From: Adineta steineri
Taxonomy: Eukaryota > Rotifera > Eurotatoria > Adinetida > Adinetidae
DNA length: 64,000 nt
Assembly: GCA_905250115.1 (NCBI GenBank)
Contig: CAJNOI010000123.1
Coordinates: forward strand, 1-64,000
Direction of reading: 5' to 3'
Shown here one piece after another: positions 22,557 through 33,660 of the stretch. Numbering within the stretch: position 1 is the stretch's first letter; every line of letters begins with the position of its first letter. Position numbers and translations under genes: made by a program. Below the pieces are notes generated by a model that made no database searches, had not been told where the DNA came from, and was given only the letters and a program-made list of their open reading frames with translations.

Positions 22557-23361
22557 ATTTATTAAACCAAACTTATTCATATTTTAATATGTAAATAAAC
22601 TAAATTTTTCTTTCTCTCATTTAGAAAAACAAAATCTATTGTAAGATTTTTATTTTTAATTCTTGATGATAATTATATTAGAAAATATATCTTTTGAAAT
22701 TTATCTTCAACAGAAATTATCATAAAATAATTAAGAAATAAATATACTTATTTTCTTATATAAAATCGAATATATAATAGAAATCAATATTTATTAAAAT
22801 TATTTTATTCATGTTTATATAAAACTCGATATTTACACTTGGAAATATAACATTATGATCTATTTCTACATTTTATTGATAGAAAGGGGTGTGGTACTAT
22901 ACTGAAACTAATTATTTAAATAAGTAAAAACTTATGTATATATGAGATAGAATATTAATATTATCCTATTTTATGATCATTTTCATTTTTCAAATATTTT
23001 ATTTACCTTTAGAATACAGATTAATCGTTATGTTAATATAAAACAATTTTTAATGGTGACAAATATGTATATGAAATGAAAGTATAGAGTTCGAAGGATG
23101 AGTGTTGACAAAAAATCAGTGAACATCCATACCCATACCCTCAAGATTTTATTTCATTGTGATTGACTTGTCCATATAATATGAATATGAATGTACATGT
23201 GTATATCTATAATTTTCTTTTTCTATGTTACGGATGAATGATCTTGATGTTGATTATATATATATATCGGTTAGAGGTAAAATATCTTTGTATTTTGTTA
23301 TATTTATAATAATAATAAGATATCTATAGAAGAAAAGAATAGTTTTTTATCATAAGATAAA
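22557..23361. other. Intergenic region
   Basis: AT-rich, with a degenerate hairpin whose right arm reads CATACCCTCAAGAT near 23134-23147. No gene is seen. Confidence 0.45.
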
Positions 23362-24397
23362 ATGGCAATGTCATCTAATCTAGGAAAAAATCATCCATGG
23401 TTTGAAATTTGTCATTCACGTCCAACATCAAAATATCAAGTATTTATATTTCCATCAGCTGGTACTGCAGGTATTTAATATAGAAATAAAAATAATAAAA
23501 ATACAAATGAACTTCTATTTCAAGGTCCATATTATCGTGATTGGGATAAAGATTTTCCTGAATATGAATTTTCAATAATAGTTTATCCAGGTCGAGCAAC
23601 AAGATTTGGTGATAAAGTTATAACTGATATAAAAGAATATATAAATCAATTAAATACTGGACTCTTACCATTTATAACTAAACCATGTATTTTTATTGGA
23701 CATAGGTTAGACATATATATTATATTATTTTATATTTATTTTTACTTTAATTTTATTATCGAAGTCTTGGAAGTGTAATCAGTTTTGCATTAGCTAAACA
23801 TATGATTGATACAAAAAATAAAAATCATCTACTTAAATTATTAGTTGAAATGGGTCGAGGGCCACCACATTTACAAGGTTTGAAAAATGATTTTCTTTTG
23901 TTTTTATATAAATATTTTTAAAGATCCTGATATTCCATATGAACAAATGAATGATAAACAATTAATTGAGCATTTAAAAGAAATAGCTGGTAAAATATTG
24001 ATTTTTTTTTGTCTCTTAAAAATAAATTTGAATTTTAGATCCAAGTGCAAGAGAAATATATAATTATCCTGATTATATGCAAATGATCTTACCTATGTTA
24101 AGAGGTGATTCAAAAGTATAAATAAAACTAATTTTTTTTCTTTCGTAATATAAAATTAATTAAACATAGGTTGGAAATGAATTATTAGAAAATATTCCAA
24201 TAAATCTTCCAATAATTGTTTATGGAGGAGAAAAAGAAAAAAATGTTGATGAAGAATTTTTAATTCGATGGAAAGAATTAACAACAAAACATGATTTATT
24301 TCATGTTCGAATGTTTCCTGGAAATCATAATTTTCAATCAGAATGTCAAACACAAGTTTTACAAGCTCTTAAACAAGATCTTAAACAATTTTTTTAA
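23362..24397 (+). CDS. Type II thioesterase (GrsT/RifR-like alpha/beta hydrolase)
   Basis: Six exons join in phase: 23362-23470, 23525-23705, 23765-23877, 23924-23989, 24039-24115 and 24170-24397, giving 257 residues. Type II thioesterases remove stalled acyl groups from carrier proteins of peptide and polyketide synthases, or release fatty acids. Visible: IFPSAGTAG (oxyanion loop), VYPGRATRFGD (the PGR..R motif specific to this subfamily), GHSLGS with the nucleophile serine split across intron 2, and PGNHNF carrying the catalytic histidine. The catalytic aspartate is probably in KEKNVDEEF. All triad positions are present and the length is typical (240-260). Bdelloids are known to carry such genes of bacterial type. 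Five spliceosomal introns show that this copy is settled in the genome. No synthase lies nearby, so its partner is elsewhere. Confidence 0.88.
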
Positions 24398-24499
24398 ATT
24401 TCATTTATTAACTTCATTTTACTAATTTAATTAGTTTATTTCTTTTTTTTGTATTAGAAATAGTCTTGCTTAAACCCAAATACTTCCTATATAAATATA

Positions 24500-24856
24500 A
24501 GTACCGCTCGCCTAGAGCCTCGCTCAGCTCTATCTCGTAGATATCGCGTTACTAAACAACTACCAAGCTATTGATGTATATAATTAAACAAAACAGAAGT
24601 CTGATTTGAATTCTTCGATCCCGATTACTCTTAAGTCAACCCTTATAAAAAAAAGTAGTTCTTTGTGTGAAAAAATGAATCAAACAAATATTTTCAAAAA
24701 CTAACATCAGATTCGAATTCGCCACTCCTGATTACCTTTTAATCAAGATTTATAGAAAATGTTTCCCTGTATTTTTACCTTATTCTTATGCGGACATACA
24801 ATCAATCAATGAAACAATTTATGTTTACTGAACTCTTCTCGACAAAAAAAGAGAAT
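24500..24856. repeat. MITE-like repeat (GAGCGTTACTTGT family), long copy
   Basis: It starts AAGTACCGCTCGCCTAGAGC and CGCTCAGCTCTATCTCGTAG, includes CTAACATCAGATTCGAATTC, and ends ACTGAACTCTTCTCGAC. The same ordered blocks appear in the neighbouring copy at 25010, so both derive from one element of about 350 bases. No coding capacity. Confidence 0.8.
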
Positions 24857-25009
24857 TTTGTGATTTAAGCATTTTCATGGAATAAATTTCTACTAGCTCG
24901 ATATACAAGATCTAAAAGAATATACTGAGAAAAAGAGACATTCGAAATAAATTATGTAGATTTTCATTCTATTGAATAATTAATATAAAAATAATTGAAA
25001 AATGTTATA

Positions 25010-25350
25010 AGTAACGCTCATCTGAAGACTCGCTCAGCTCTATCTCGTAGAAGCGATATGTTTTCGCTACCAGTAAACTATTTATTCAAACAATATCAAA
25101 AACTGACTTCAGATTGGAATTCTACGATCCTGACAATCATTCCGTCAACCCTTATAAAAATTGTTTATGTGTAAAAAAATTAAACCAAAAAAAAAAATTT
25201 CTAAAAAACTAACATCAGATTCGAAGTCTTTGCACCGAAATACCTCTAAAAATGTCTTTTTCGAAAAATCGGTGTTCGATATTTTTTGACCCTGCGAACA
25301 TACAATCAGACAATTGATGTTTACTAGACTCTTCTCTACGAGAAAGAGAA
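25010..25350. repeat. MITE-like repeat (GAGCGTTACTTGT family), long copy
   Basis: It starts AAGTAACGCTCATCTGAAGA and ends TCTTCTCTACGAGAAAGAGA. Its middle contains, in reverse orientation, the GGTCAAAAAA..ATCG and TTTCGATGCA blocks found at 6691-7208 and 63050-63244, which ties those copies to this family. Confidence 0.8.
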
Positions 25351-25747
25351 TAATAAAATTTTTGTTGATTAAAATGTAAAGAACGTAATTCTTTTGTTTA
25401 ATTAATTTACGTTTTTTTTAATAAGAGAAGAGATTTTTGAGTAGTTACAGTTTGTTTCGATTTAAACTTAAAATAATAAATTGATTCTAATCGAAAAAAA
25501 TCTTACGAAGTTTACTCAGTTTTTTTTTCTTCCGTGGATGAAATTTTGAGTGATGTATATTTTTCGATGCCACCTACATGTCAATGTTTGATTTGAATTG
25601 AAAAGAAAAAAAAATTCATGACAAACTTGATGTTTTTGTGCTTTTTGAAAAATAAATTATTTTCTTAAGTTTGAGAGTATAAAACAAGTTGCAACAAGAA
25701 CTGATTTGTGTTATAGTAATATTTGACAGTAAAAAAGAAAAATCGAA

Positions 25748-26434
25748 ATGGGTTTTAAAGAACGATTTCCTCGTTGGATAACATTAGTATTAGCTATAGT
25801 TCAACTTGTATTAACTGCAGCTATAGCTGGTTTAGAATTTGGTTCAGTTTATTATGATGTTGCACATGGAACAATTTGGGTTGGATTTTGGGCTGCTATT
25901 ATTTTCTTCTATACATTTTTAATGATGTTCATCATCAGTAAGTTTATTTAATTCATAAATCAATAATTCTTTTTTTTCTCTTTTCAAATCAAATTAGCTT
26001 GTTGTTGTCGTGGTCGATGTTGTGCAACATACATATTGATATTGAATGGTAATTAAAATTCTTTTTTTCTTTTTATTTAATAAAATATTTTCTTTTATTT
26101 AGTATTAAGTGCATTAGTAGCAGCTGTTATTATCTATTTTGATGTTTATTTTCAAAATAATTTATGTCAATGCTATTTAGGTACTGATTTATGTTGTGCT
26201 TTACGTGGAATAAGTAGTTTTAATTCCGATTATGGTACAATAGCTAAAAATTGTACACCAGTAACAGTCAATGGATATCAAACTGTTATTGATCAATGTA
26301 GTAGTTATCCTCCAACAAGTAAAACACCATTATTAAAAGGTCAATTAGCATGTGCTGCTGCTATGATTGTTACATGTGGTCTTTATGTTCTTGCATATAC
26401 ATTTGCTTGTCTTGGAATTTGTTTTGGTCATTAA
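25748..26434 (+). CDS. Four-transmembrane (tetraspan) protein
   Basis: Three exons, 25748-25937, 25998-26048 and 26103-26434, join in phase (both introns phase 1) and give 190 residues. The short basic N-terminus (MGFKERFPR) is followed by a helix (about 10-33), a second (about 43-65), a Cys-rich cytoplasmic loop TCCCRGRCC that could be palmitoylated, a third helix (about 80-97), a long outside loop with CQCYLG, DLCC and an NCT glycosylation site, and a final helix near the C-terminus. The loop pattern resembles MARVEL/Clc-like or tetraspanin-like proteins, but the tetraspanin CCG motif is not present, so the family is left open. Function is unknown; it is probably a plasma-membrane organiser. 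Confidence 0.8.
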
Positions 26435-27387
26435 CATTTTCTCATTTATTTATCTTGAATTATTTTATCAAAAATTAATATTCAATTCTTTATACAGAAA
26501 AATAAACATGAATTTTCATTTTTTTTCAGTAAAAAAAGTAATGTTTAATAAATATTGAAGAAAATGGTAGAAAAAAACGAGTATTCTTTTTTTCTTTTCT
26601 TTAGCATAACAAACAGTAAAAACATCGTATAATCCATTTCTTTTTTTTTTGCATTTTAATAAAATAAAAAAATATTCTTTTCAATGAACAAATGAAGCAA
26701 TAAAAAAAGACATAAATATGATTAACCATAATAAAACTTTTACTAAAGAATATTTTATACATGAAATCTATTGCGTTGTTTAGTTTGGTAAAAAATATTT
26801 CTAAATTTACTCAACAAATGACAGTTCTTGTGTTAAATATTTGCAAAAATATCAATCACTTATCGCTCAACAGTTCACAATAACCAAAAATATTAACCAT
26901 TGTATTACCAAAACTGTCATTTGCTAAGTAAATTTAGACATTTGTTTTTATTAGAATGAATAATGCAACAAACTTCAGACAACCTTTAGAGGCTTCGAAA
27001 GTGGAAGAGTGCATCCCCCGCAAATAGAAATTTTTAGCTATGAAAATAGAAAATAGTAGATGTTGATTTCACAATGCAATACACATAGAGTGGCTTTTAG
27101 TGTGAAAGATATTTTCATTTTTCAGGATATATAACAACGGAATATAAGATTAAAAATATTCTTCTTCTCTCACCCGAAAAATCGATTTTATCATAATGAG
27201 TTATAAGTTTTTCTTTTTAATACTGTTTTAAAAACTGCCGTCTTCGATAGAATTTACTTCTGAAACAAATACTGACTTATAAAAGGAAAAAAAATTTTCG
27301 TTGTGCGACACTCCGTAAAGTCGTCAATAGAGAAGACGACAGTAAAAGACTTTTTGTTTACACTTGTATTGAAACAGAATTACCCGC
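26435..27387. other. Intergenic region with a short inverted-repeat element
   Basis: No gene is seen. A 139-base element with 27-base inverted ends lies at 26800-26938, listed separately. Confidence 0.45.
26800..26938. mobile_element. Short non-autonomous element with 27-base inverted ends
   Basis: The left end TCTAAATTTACTCAACAAAT continues as GACAGTT. The right end is its inverse, with AACTGTCATTTGCTAAGTAA at 26912-26931, closing AATTTAGA. The ends differ at only a couple of positions. The interior is 85 bases of AT-rich sequence. This is a MITE-type structure; the superfamily is not identifiable and no clear target duplication is seen. Confidence 0.65.
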
Positions 27388-27468
27388 CATCTTGAGTGTG
27401 GGTGTGAGCGTAGGTCTGAATAACTGGTATACATGAATATCATATCAACGCCCACACCCGCACACCCT
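27388..27468. repeat. GT-rich hairpin at the 5' break of a carboxypeptidase fragment
   Basis: Left arm CATCTTGAGTGTGGGTGTGAG, right arm CGCCCACACCCGCACACCC, with about 40 bases between. The arms are diverged from the family consensus. The right arm runs straight into the homology of the carboxypeptidase fragment. Confidence 0.75.
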
Positions 27469-28416
27469 TGGACAGAAACTGGTCCTTTTCGATTTTTAGA
27501 TCAAAATACCATAGTTACAAATAATGGTTCATGGCATTTCTATGCTAATCTTTTATTCATTGATCAACCTATTGGTACTGGATTTTCTTATGTTGATAGA
27601 GGGATGCTTATAGAAGAACTCGATGTAATGGCAGAACATTTTCTCGATCGATATGTTGAGGTATGTCCTGCATTACTTGAAGAAGATATTTATTTAGCTG
27701 GTGAATCTTTTGGTAGTCAATATATTCCTTATATTGCAAAAGCAATTTTTGAAAAACGATCATTATTGAAACTACGTGGTCTTCTCACTGGAGATGGATG
27801 GTTTGATCCAATTTCTCTTTATAATTCATATTTACCATATGCAACTACAAACAATTTAGTCAAAAACGACTCTGAACTCTATACTAATATTACTCGTCTA
27901 GTTGCACTATGTCAAGATATATTATCGAAACAAGTACATATTTTTGTTAATCCATGTTTTCTTATTCTCGATGAGATAATATATAATGGTATAAGGAGGG
28001 AAAATAACGGAGAATGTATCAATGCCTATGACATACGATTAATTGCAAAACAACCGATGTGTGGATCGAATGAGCCATCTGAACTTGAATATGTTTCTGC
28101 TTATTTAAATCGACGAGATGTTATGTCTAGTATTCATATAAATGGAAAGAAATCTCAATAGAGATATTTTACAGAACCGGTTCATAACGCATTTCAAGTA
28201 TTTAATTCTAAACCTTCTATCGATCTATTGCCTGATTTACTTGGAAAAATGCCAATCTTGATCTATAATGGTGAATATGATTTAGTTTGTAATCATTGGG
28301 CAATAGAGGACATGTCAGATAACATGACATGGAGTGGTGAATCTGAATTCGATTTAGGAAATGGAAGAATGGTTCCAATCTATGCATGGATCGCTGATGG
28401 TGAACCTGCAGGTTAG
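27469..28416 (+). pseudogene. Serine carboxypeptidase (S10) fragment, truncated at both ends
   Basis: Intronless. Homology to S10 carboxypeptidases begins at ETGPFRF, just after the GT-rich hairpin at 27388-27468. It covers FIDQPIGTGFSY, the nucleophile motif GESFGSQYIPY, GDGWFDP and the region with the catalytic aspartate (YNGEYDLVCN). A TAG at 28159-28161 interrupts it about 240 codons in, but homology continues in the same frame. It ends at ADGEPAG where the next GT-rich hairpin (28415-28469) starts, before the catalytic HxVP histidine segment. Missing are the first 80-100 residues, the C-terminal 60 or so, and any signal peptide. This is a dead gene fragment with hairpins at both breakpoints. 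Confidence 0.8.
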
Positions 28417-28469
28417 GGTGTGAGGGTTTGGGTGTGGGTTTATGGAATAGAAAGACACCCACACCCTCA
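28415..28469. repeat. GT-rich hairpin at the 3' break of the carboxypeptidase fragment
   Basis: AGGGTGTGAGGGTTTGGGTG on the left and GACACCCACACCCTCATT on the right, about 20 bases apart. It directly ends the homology of the carboxypeptidase fragment. A second hairpin follows at 28663-28714. Confidence 0.85.
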
Positions 28470-28812
28470 TTACACTTTGATAAACAACAGATGAATATTT
28501 TTATTCAAAAATAAATTCAATTATAAAATATAAAAAGAAGATATAAATTATCTCTAATTCGCTTTTTCAACAATATTTTTTGTAGAAATTTAATATTTTT
28601 ATGAGTTTTATAACACAAAAATATTTATTCAAATCAAAGAAGAACGAAAAAGAAACTAATGACGTGGGTGTGCGTTAAGAGCCGATAAATATTCGCACAT
28701 ACACCCACACCCTCTATCAGCGTCTATTTCTTAAAAATAATATGAAAATAAATGGTTATTTCTTAGAGAATTATTTATTTCAATTTCGATTTCAATTAAA
28801 AGAGAAAATATT

Positions 28813-29767
28813 TTAATAATTATTAAATGGATGTTCACATGATGTGCAAACTTTCGTAGTAAGATCTTGTCTTGGTGTATTACATTGAGGACATAATTCT
28901 CTAGCCAATTGTGCAGAATAAGGTGGAGGAGTATAATCATTGTGTCCTCCAAAATATGCTGTTGGATCTGAAGGAGTTTGATTTGAATAATATACTACAT
29001 TTCCATTTATTGCATTAACAGAATTACCGATATCAATGACTAACTGAAACAAAAATAAAACAATATTTACAAAAATTTAATTAATAAATAAATAACTGAC
29101 ATTATAAGCTGGCTGATTATTACGATAACCAAATCCTCGATTCCAGTTTCGAATAACATTTAATCTCCAACTACATGGAATTGGTGATCGAGAAGAGTAT
29201 TTCATTGATTCTTCAGCAACAACTTGTCGCATTTTTTTCATTTGTCTTGAATGTACTAGGTACATTCCAACACTGAAAATTATTGTTCCAATACTAGTTG
29301 AAAGAATTCCAATAGCCATTAAAATATAAAATGTATTTCTAGGTGAAGTAATTGATGTTCCTCCAGCAACTATAAAACATATTGTTCCACCAGTTAAAGC
29401 CAAAATAAACATCATTGTATAAATGATTAAACCAGTTTTCTTTGACTTTAATGTATGATTTATTCTATGAATTGATTCTTGAAATTCATTTTGATTAATT
29501 ATTCCATTAAGAGTAACTGGATATGTTGAATCAAATTCTGCTTTTAAACATCCACCTAATAATACAAAAAAAAATAATCATCTGTTTTTAATTGTTCTAA
29601 TAGATACTCTGGACTATGCTGAGTCGACTGATGATGCTCAAGAAAAAAAGTACAATTTATCGAAAAACTCGAAACTCGTAAACTTGAACAGAAAAAAAGA
29701 ATAATTATTTCTTACTTGGAATCAATGATATATCAATTGAATTTAAATTCGACGGTGTTCCAATCAT
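28813..29767 (-). CDS. Two-TM protein with C-terminal CxxC..CxxC pair (paralog 1)
   Basis: Three exons, 29767-29716, 29555-29101 and 29043-28813, join in phase and give 245 residues. After a short N-terminus (MIGTPSN) and a conserved TYPVTLNGIINQNEFQES block, two hydrophobic helices (near residues 68-92 and 100-125) are followed by a cytoplasmic stretch with the strongly conserved SSRSPIPCSWRL. A Pro/Tyr-rich linker (TPPPYSAQ) precedes a zinc-ribbon-like ending, CPQC..CTSCEHPF. The neighbour at 30493-31329 has the same exon phases and motifs, so the two are a tandem duplication. The family is not recognised. The four cysteines suggest metal binding and the PPPY a WW-domain ligand; both are inference. 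Confidence 0.82.
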
Positions 29768-29881
29768 TTTCTAAATATATAATAGAGAAGTTATATTTTA
29801 TCGAAGAGAAAAAAAAAGTGAATAAATATTAGATTTATTTTTCTCAATATTTAACTAAAATATATCTGTCATTTTATTCTC

Positions 29882-30492
29882 TTGCTTTGTTGTCGTACAA
29901 TAAAAAATACCGGTATTTTGTTAATGAGAACGACATATTTTTATCGTTGGTGTGTTTTGCCATTTGTTTTTATCTTCAATATATGCAGAAGAACGAATAT
30001 AAATATAATCTATCACATTTTCTTGTATGAAGAGGATTTTTTTTTGAAGAATATTGACTCAAACTTGTATCGAGCTACGGACATTCTATTGAATATATTT
30101 CTTTTTTCTTAAAATACGTGATTTTTTAGTTATTTATCAATTAACAATGTTCTCTTTCTCGTAGAAAAGAGTCTAGCAGAAATACATTGTTTGCTTGATT
30201 GATCGAAAATTAGGCAACGATATAAAAGGTTTTTTTTAGGATCAATTTTTTACAAAAAGAAATATCTTTATAAGTGTTGACGGTAGGGTTATCAAGATCG
30301 AGGAACTAAAATCTGAAGTCAGTTTTTGAAATTGTTTGAATAAATAGTTTACTGATAGTGAGGACATATCGTTTATGCTTTATGATTATTGAAAATATTT
30401 TATTAATGAGATAATCAATAAACGAGTATTTGTAAAAATCGACAAAGATGTATCATAAAATATAGTAAAAAAATTATTGAATATATATATAT
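29882..30492. other. Spacer between paralogs with a repeat copy
   Basis: It contains a diverged copy of the GAGCGTTACTTGT family at about 30150-30376 (CTCTTTCTCGTAGAAAAGAG and GAAGTCAGTTTTTGAAATTG). The 76-codon open frame at 29882 is not gene-like. Confidence 0.5.
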
Positions 30493-31329
30493 TTAATATT
30501 TATTAAATGAATGTCCACATGATGAACAGAATTGACTTGTGAGAGCTTGTCGTGGTGCATTACATTGAGAACAGAATCCTGTTGATTGACCAGGATAAGG
30601 TGGAGGTGCATAGTTACTTTGTCCACCAAACGCTATTGATTGATCCGGAGCAACTTGATTAGGATAGTATGCTACATTTCCAGGAGCAATAGAACGACCA
30701 ATATCAATTACTAACTAAAAACAATGATATTAATAAATTTATTGAAAAACTAAATCTACTTACATGATAAACTATTTGATGTCTATGTTGATTTCCATAA
30801 TACCCACCATAACTTGTTGTAGAATCTAATCTCCAACTACATGGTATTGGTGATCGAGAAGAATATTTTCTTGATTCTTCTGCAATTGCTCGTCGCATTC
30901 TATCTGCACGTCGAAATTGTAGAGTACAACATGAAATAGTAAAAAAGATTATTCCAAGTATAGTTATAGCTACTCCAACACCAATTAATGCAGGAAATCC
31001 ACGACGTTGAAAAGAACTAGTTGCTGTTACCGCACCAACAATAAATAATATCATACCAGTTATTATACTCAAAATAAAAATAATGCCTACAAGTAATAAA
31101 ATTTTACGTGAAGCAATTGTGTGATTGATTTTATGAATTGATTCTTGAAATTCATTTTGACTAATTATTCCATTAAGATGAATTGGATATGTTGAATCAA
31201 ATTCTGCTTTCAAACATCCACCTAATTATACAAAAAAACATTAAAGAATAGAAATTTTAAAAAAAATGAATAATTACTTTGAACAACAGGTATATACACT
31301 GAATTATGATTTACTGGTATACCGATCAT
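30493..31329 (-). CDS. Two-TM protein with C-terminal CxxC..CxxC pair (paralog 2)
   Basis: Three exons, 31329-31278, 31221-30764 and 30714-30493, give 243 residues in phase. The exon 1 length (52 bases) and the intron phases are identical to paralog 1. It shares SSRSPIPCSWRL, the NEFQESIHKINHT block before the first helix, the Pro/Tyr linker (APPPYPGQ) and the CxxC..CxxC end (CSQC..CSSCGHSF). Divergence is highest in the helices and the C-terminal linker. Intron 1 here is short (56 bases), against 160 in paralog 1. Membrane protein of unknown function; the cysteine knuckle resembles those of zinc-ribbon proteins. Confidence 0.82.
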
Positions 31330-31660
31330 TTCTTTTTTTCTATCATATATATCACATACGAATATATGTATAAAATCGCATAAATACTAAAGACTGTATG
31401 ACGTATATGTACTGTAATAAAATAAAAAAACACAGATAGTAACTACACAACAGTAGAAAAGAACAAAATTATATATTTGACAAAGATATATATCAGCACG
31501 TGTTTTCACTATGATATCATATAACAACAAAATCACGTAGGAGAATATTCGTTTTTATTTTTTATAAAACGAAAGAACAAGATAGAAGAAATTGTAAAAT
31601 ATTAATCATATATTTGTCTACATGAATACCTTAACATAATCTTGTTCGATCTCATTTCGA
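31330..31660. other. Intergenic region
   Basis: AT-rich; nothing supportable is seen. Confidence 0.4.
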
Positions 31661-31886
31661 TCAGTGACAGACCCTTCAAAAAAATGTTCGAATAGCTGTG
31701 CAAGCAATTGGATTAACTGTTACTACTTCATAATCCAATGCAATTTCAATAGCTACAGTCGAGCAGCGTTGTCACCTTTGTCTAAGAGAGTGTAATCCCA
31801 AGGTTATTACTCACTGTTCAAGTTGCAATGTTCCCTGTTGTCTAGATCATCATAAAGTCATTTGTAACGAAATGTTTTTAGGATAA
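31661..31886 (+). pseudogene. PiggyBac-like transposase C-terminal remnant
   Basis: One frame reads IAVQAIGLTVTTS, a stop, then a Cys/His-rich segment RCHLCLREC..THCSSC..CCLDHHKVIC and a stop. The spacing of CxxC pairs followed by H..H..C resembles the zinc-ribbon-like C-terminus of PiggyBac transposases (DDE_Tnp_1_7). The catalytic region is absent and the frame is interrupted, so this is a relic. A RING- or B-box-type origin is possible. Confidence 0.45.
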
Positions 31887-31984
31887 ACTAATTAAATACA
31901 GTTTCTGTTTTATAAGTTATTATCTTATAATATGTTTATCATATATAAAGGTGAATAATAAGTCGTAGTCCTATAGGTAACCGT

Positions 31985-32309
31985 ATCAAGATTAAATGAT
32001 ATATTTCGTTCATTATTAAAATCTACTGATCGTATATGAACATATATTGAATATCAATGACATTTACCAACGAAAGATATTAATCTTAGTATAGAATTAT
32101 TGAAGAATAATCATGTTAATATTTTACTCTCTTTATTATCTTATGAACAAATTTCTCAGCCACGTGAAACATTATTTTCTTGGATTATGTCATTACGAAC
32201 TGATGATATTTTAGTTGCATATTATCAATTTGGATAGAATACATCATGTAAATCAGTATTATATTTAATTGATATGTTTGGTATTGAACGTCGTCGCTTT
32301 TTACGATAA
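31985..32309 (+). pseudogene. Degraded coding fragment of unknown family
   Basis: A single frame with three stops reads like a protein: RLNDIFRSLLKSTD.., then NHVNILLSLLSYEQIS, PRETLFSWIMSLRTDD and SVLYLIDMFGIERRRF. Codon composition matches nearby genes. No homology is recognised. It is a short decayed exon or gene end. Confidence 0.4.
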
Positions 32310-32715
32310 TTATTTTCACAAACATTTGTTAGGAGAAATAAAAATTTTTTTTTCAATAAAAGTATGTTTCGAATTAGATACTCTACCAATTCAATGCAAA
32401 ACATTAGAAAGAAGTGAGTAAATAATAATATTTCGAATTTATTTCAGATTTTTATTTTTTCAATAAAAAATGTTTTAATCTTTCGATTTTATCAAAAATA
32501 ATGTTACAGTTCTTCTCTTTCCTTTTCATTAGAAATTTTCAATATAAATAAAATATTTGATTTTAATATTATAATAGAAGATTAGATTTCTTTTGATATT
32601 TTATTAATCAAAACAAATAAAGCGATATTAAATATTTTATATAAAAAATTGCAGGATTAAAAATTAGAAAATGTTTTTGTTTGTTGTTGGTTGATATAGA
32701 TGAAAATGATTGTGT

Positions 32716-33543
32716 TTAGCTGCTGTCATCAGGAGAGGAACTAGTAGAAACTGATGAACATGAAAGACTAAGAACACCAGTACTGTTATTTCCCTAAAAA
32801 ACAAAATTGAAATTATAAGAACAAAGGGAATTGATTTCGATAACATACTTGACAACAACTTTGACCTTGATAACATCCATTATATTGATCACCACTAGAA
32901 CCATCTGTTGCAGCATTAGAGCATGTAACTTCTGACAATAGAAAAAATATTAATTATTCATTTCTATAAGAATGAAAAAACATAATATACGTTTATTAGT
33001 ACTGGAACTAGAGTGGAAGAAAGATCCAAACCACGAAAAAAGATTTCTTTTTCGGCGACCACTGGTAGCTAAAATAAAATTAGAATTTTTATAAAGTCAA
33101 AAAACAAGTAATAAATTTTATGCTCAAAGAAAATAAAATCTATCTATTAACATAAACAAATGATTAGCCTTACTTGAACTAGCATAATTATTACAACAGT
33201 GAGTTGTGCCTGATGAACATTTATTTATTGTTGTAGTGTTGTAAGTTTGTTGATTGTTAATAATATAATTGTCTGGAGTAAGCGTATAAGTTTGTTGACC
33301 ATTCCAGTTTGGGTTATTATTGTTACCATTGCCACCATCGTTTCCATTATTGGATGGAGCAACAATATACGTTGTTGGTTGCTGGTTGTTTTCATTGTTG
33401 TCATTGCCACAATTCGATCCTGAACCACCACCACCACCACCACCACCACCACCACCATTGCGTCTTTCTCTGGATGGTGATGCATTACTTGCAATGACAA
33501 TCACAGCAATAATCATAAGACATAAACATTTCGACATTTCCAT
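32716..33543 (-). CDS. Secreted hydrophobin-like protein with poly-Gly linker (paralog D)
   Basis: Four exons, 33543-33174, 33068-32991, 32931-32849 and 32793-32716, join in phase and give 202 residues. A signal peptide (about 1-22, LCLMIIAVIVIASNAS) precedes SRERR, an 11-Gly run from GGT/GGA codons, and an Asn/Gln/Gly-rich region. The cysteine pattern from residue 109 is C-x6-CC-x35-C-x15-C-x5-CC-x12-C. This fits the published spacing of class I fungal hydrophobins, small secreted surface-active proteins that self-assemble. The segment GCYQGQSCCQGN and a following SLSC match the usual order of C5, C6-C7 and C8. An RRKR furin-like site lies between C3 and C4. Homology is inferred from spacing and context; convergence is possible. 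The plus-strand mirror gene at 34852-35566 shares the exon layout. Confidence 0.75.
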
Positions 33544-33641
33544 TTTTAATATCAACGATTGTTTTATTTGATTGTTGAATAATGAATATTAAATGAGAAA
33601 ATTTTTGTTGAGATTCTCCAAGGTTTATATACCATATAATT

Positions 33642-33660
33642 AATGATCATTGATGTGGAA
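33642..33660 (-). promoter_or_regulatory. Promoter block shared by the two hydrophobin-like genes
   Basis: Read on the minus strand, TTCCACATCAATGATCATT lies about 100 bases before the ATG and is identical to 34750-34768 before the mirror gene. A TATATAAA-type TATA box follows in both (33623-33630 here). It may only reflect recent duplication. Confidence 0.55.

Larger units (their letters stand above)
24398..25747. other. Intergenic region dominated by two repeat copies
   Basis: It holds two copies of the GAGCGTTACTTGT family (24500-24856 and 25010-25350) in the same orientation, 150 bases apart. A TATA-like GAGAGTATAAAAC lies near 25672-25684, about 65 bases before the next gene's ATG. Confidence 0.55.

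Noticed and set aside
33309..33571. Plus-strand frames with poly-His or poly-Pro
   Set aside because: Antisense shadows of the poly-Gly codons of the hydrophobin-like gene.
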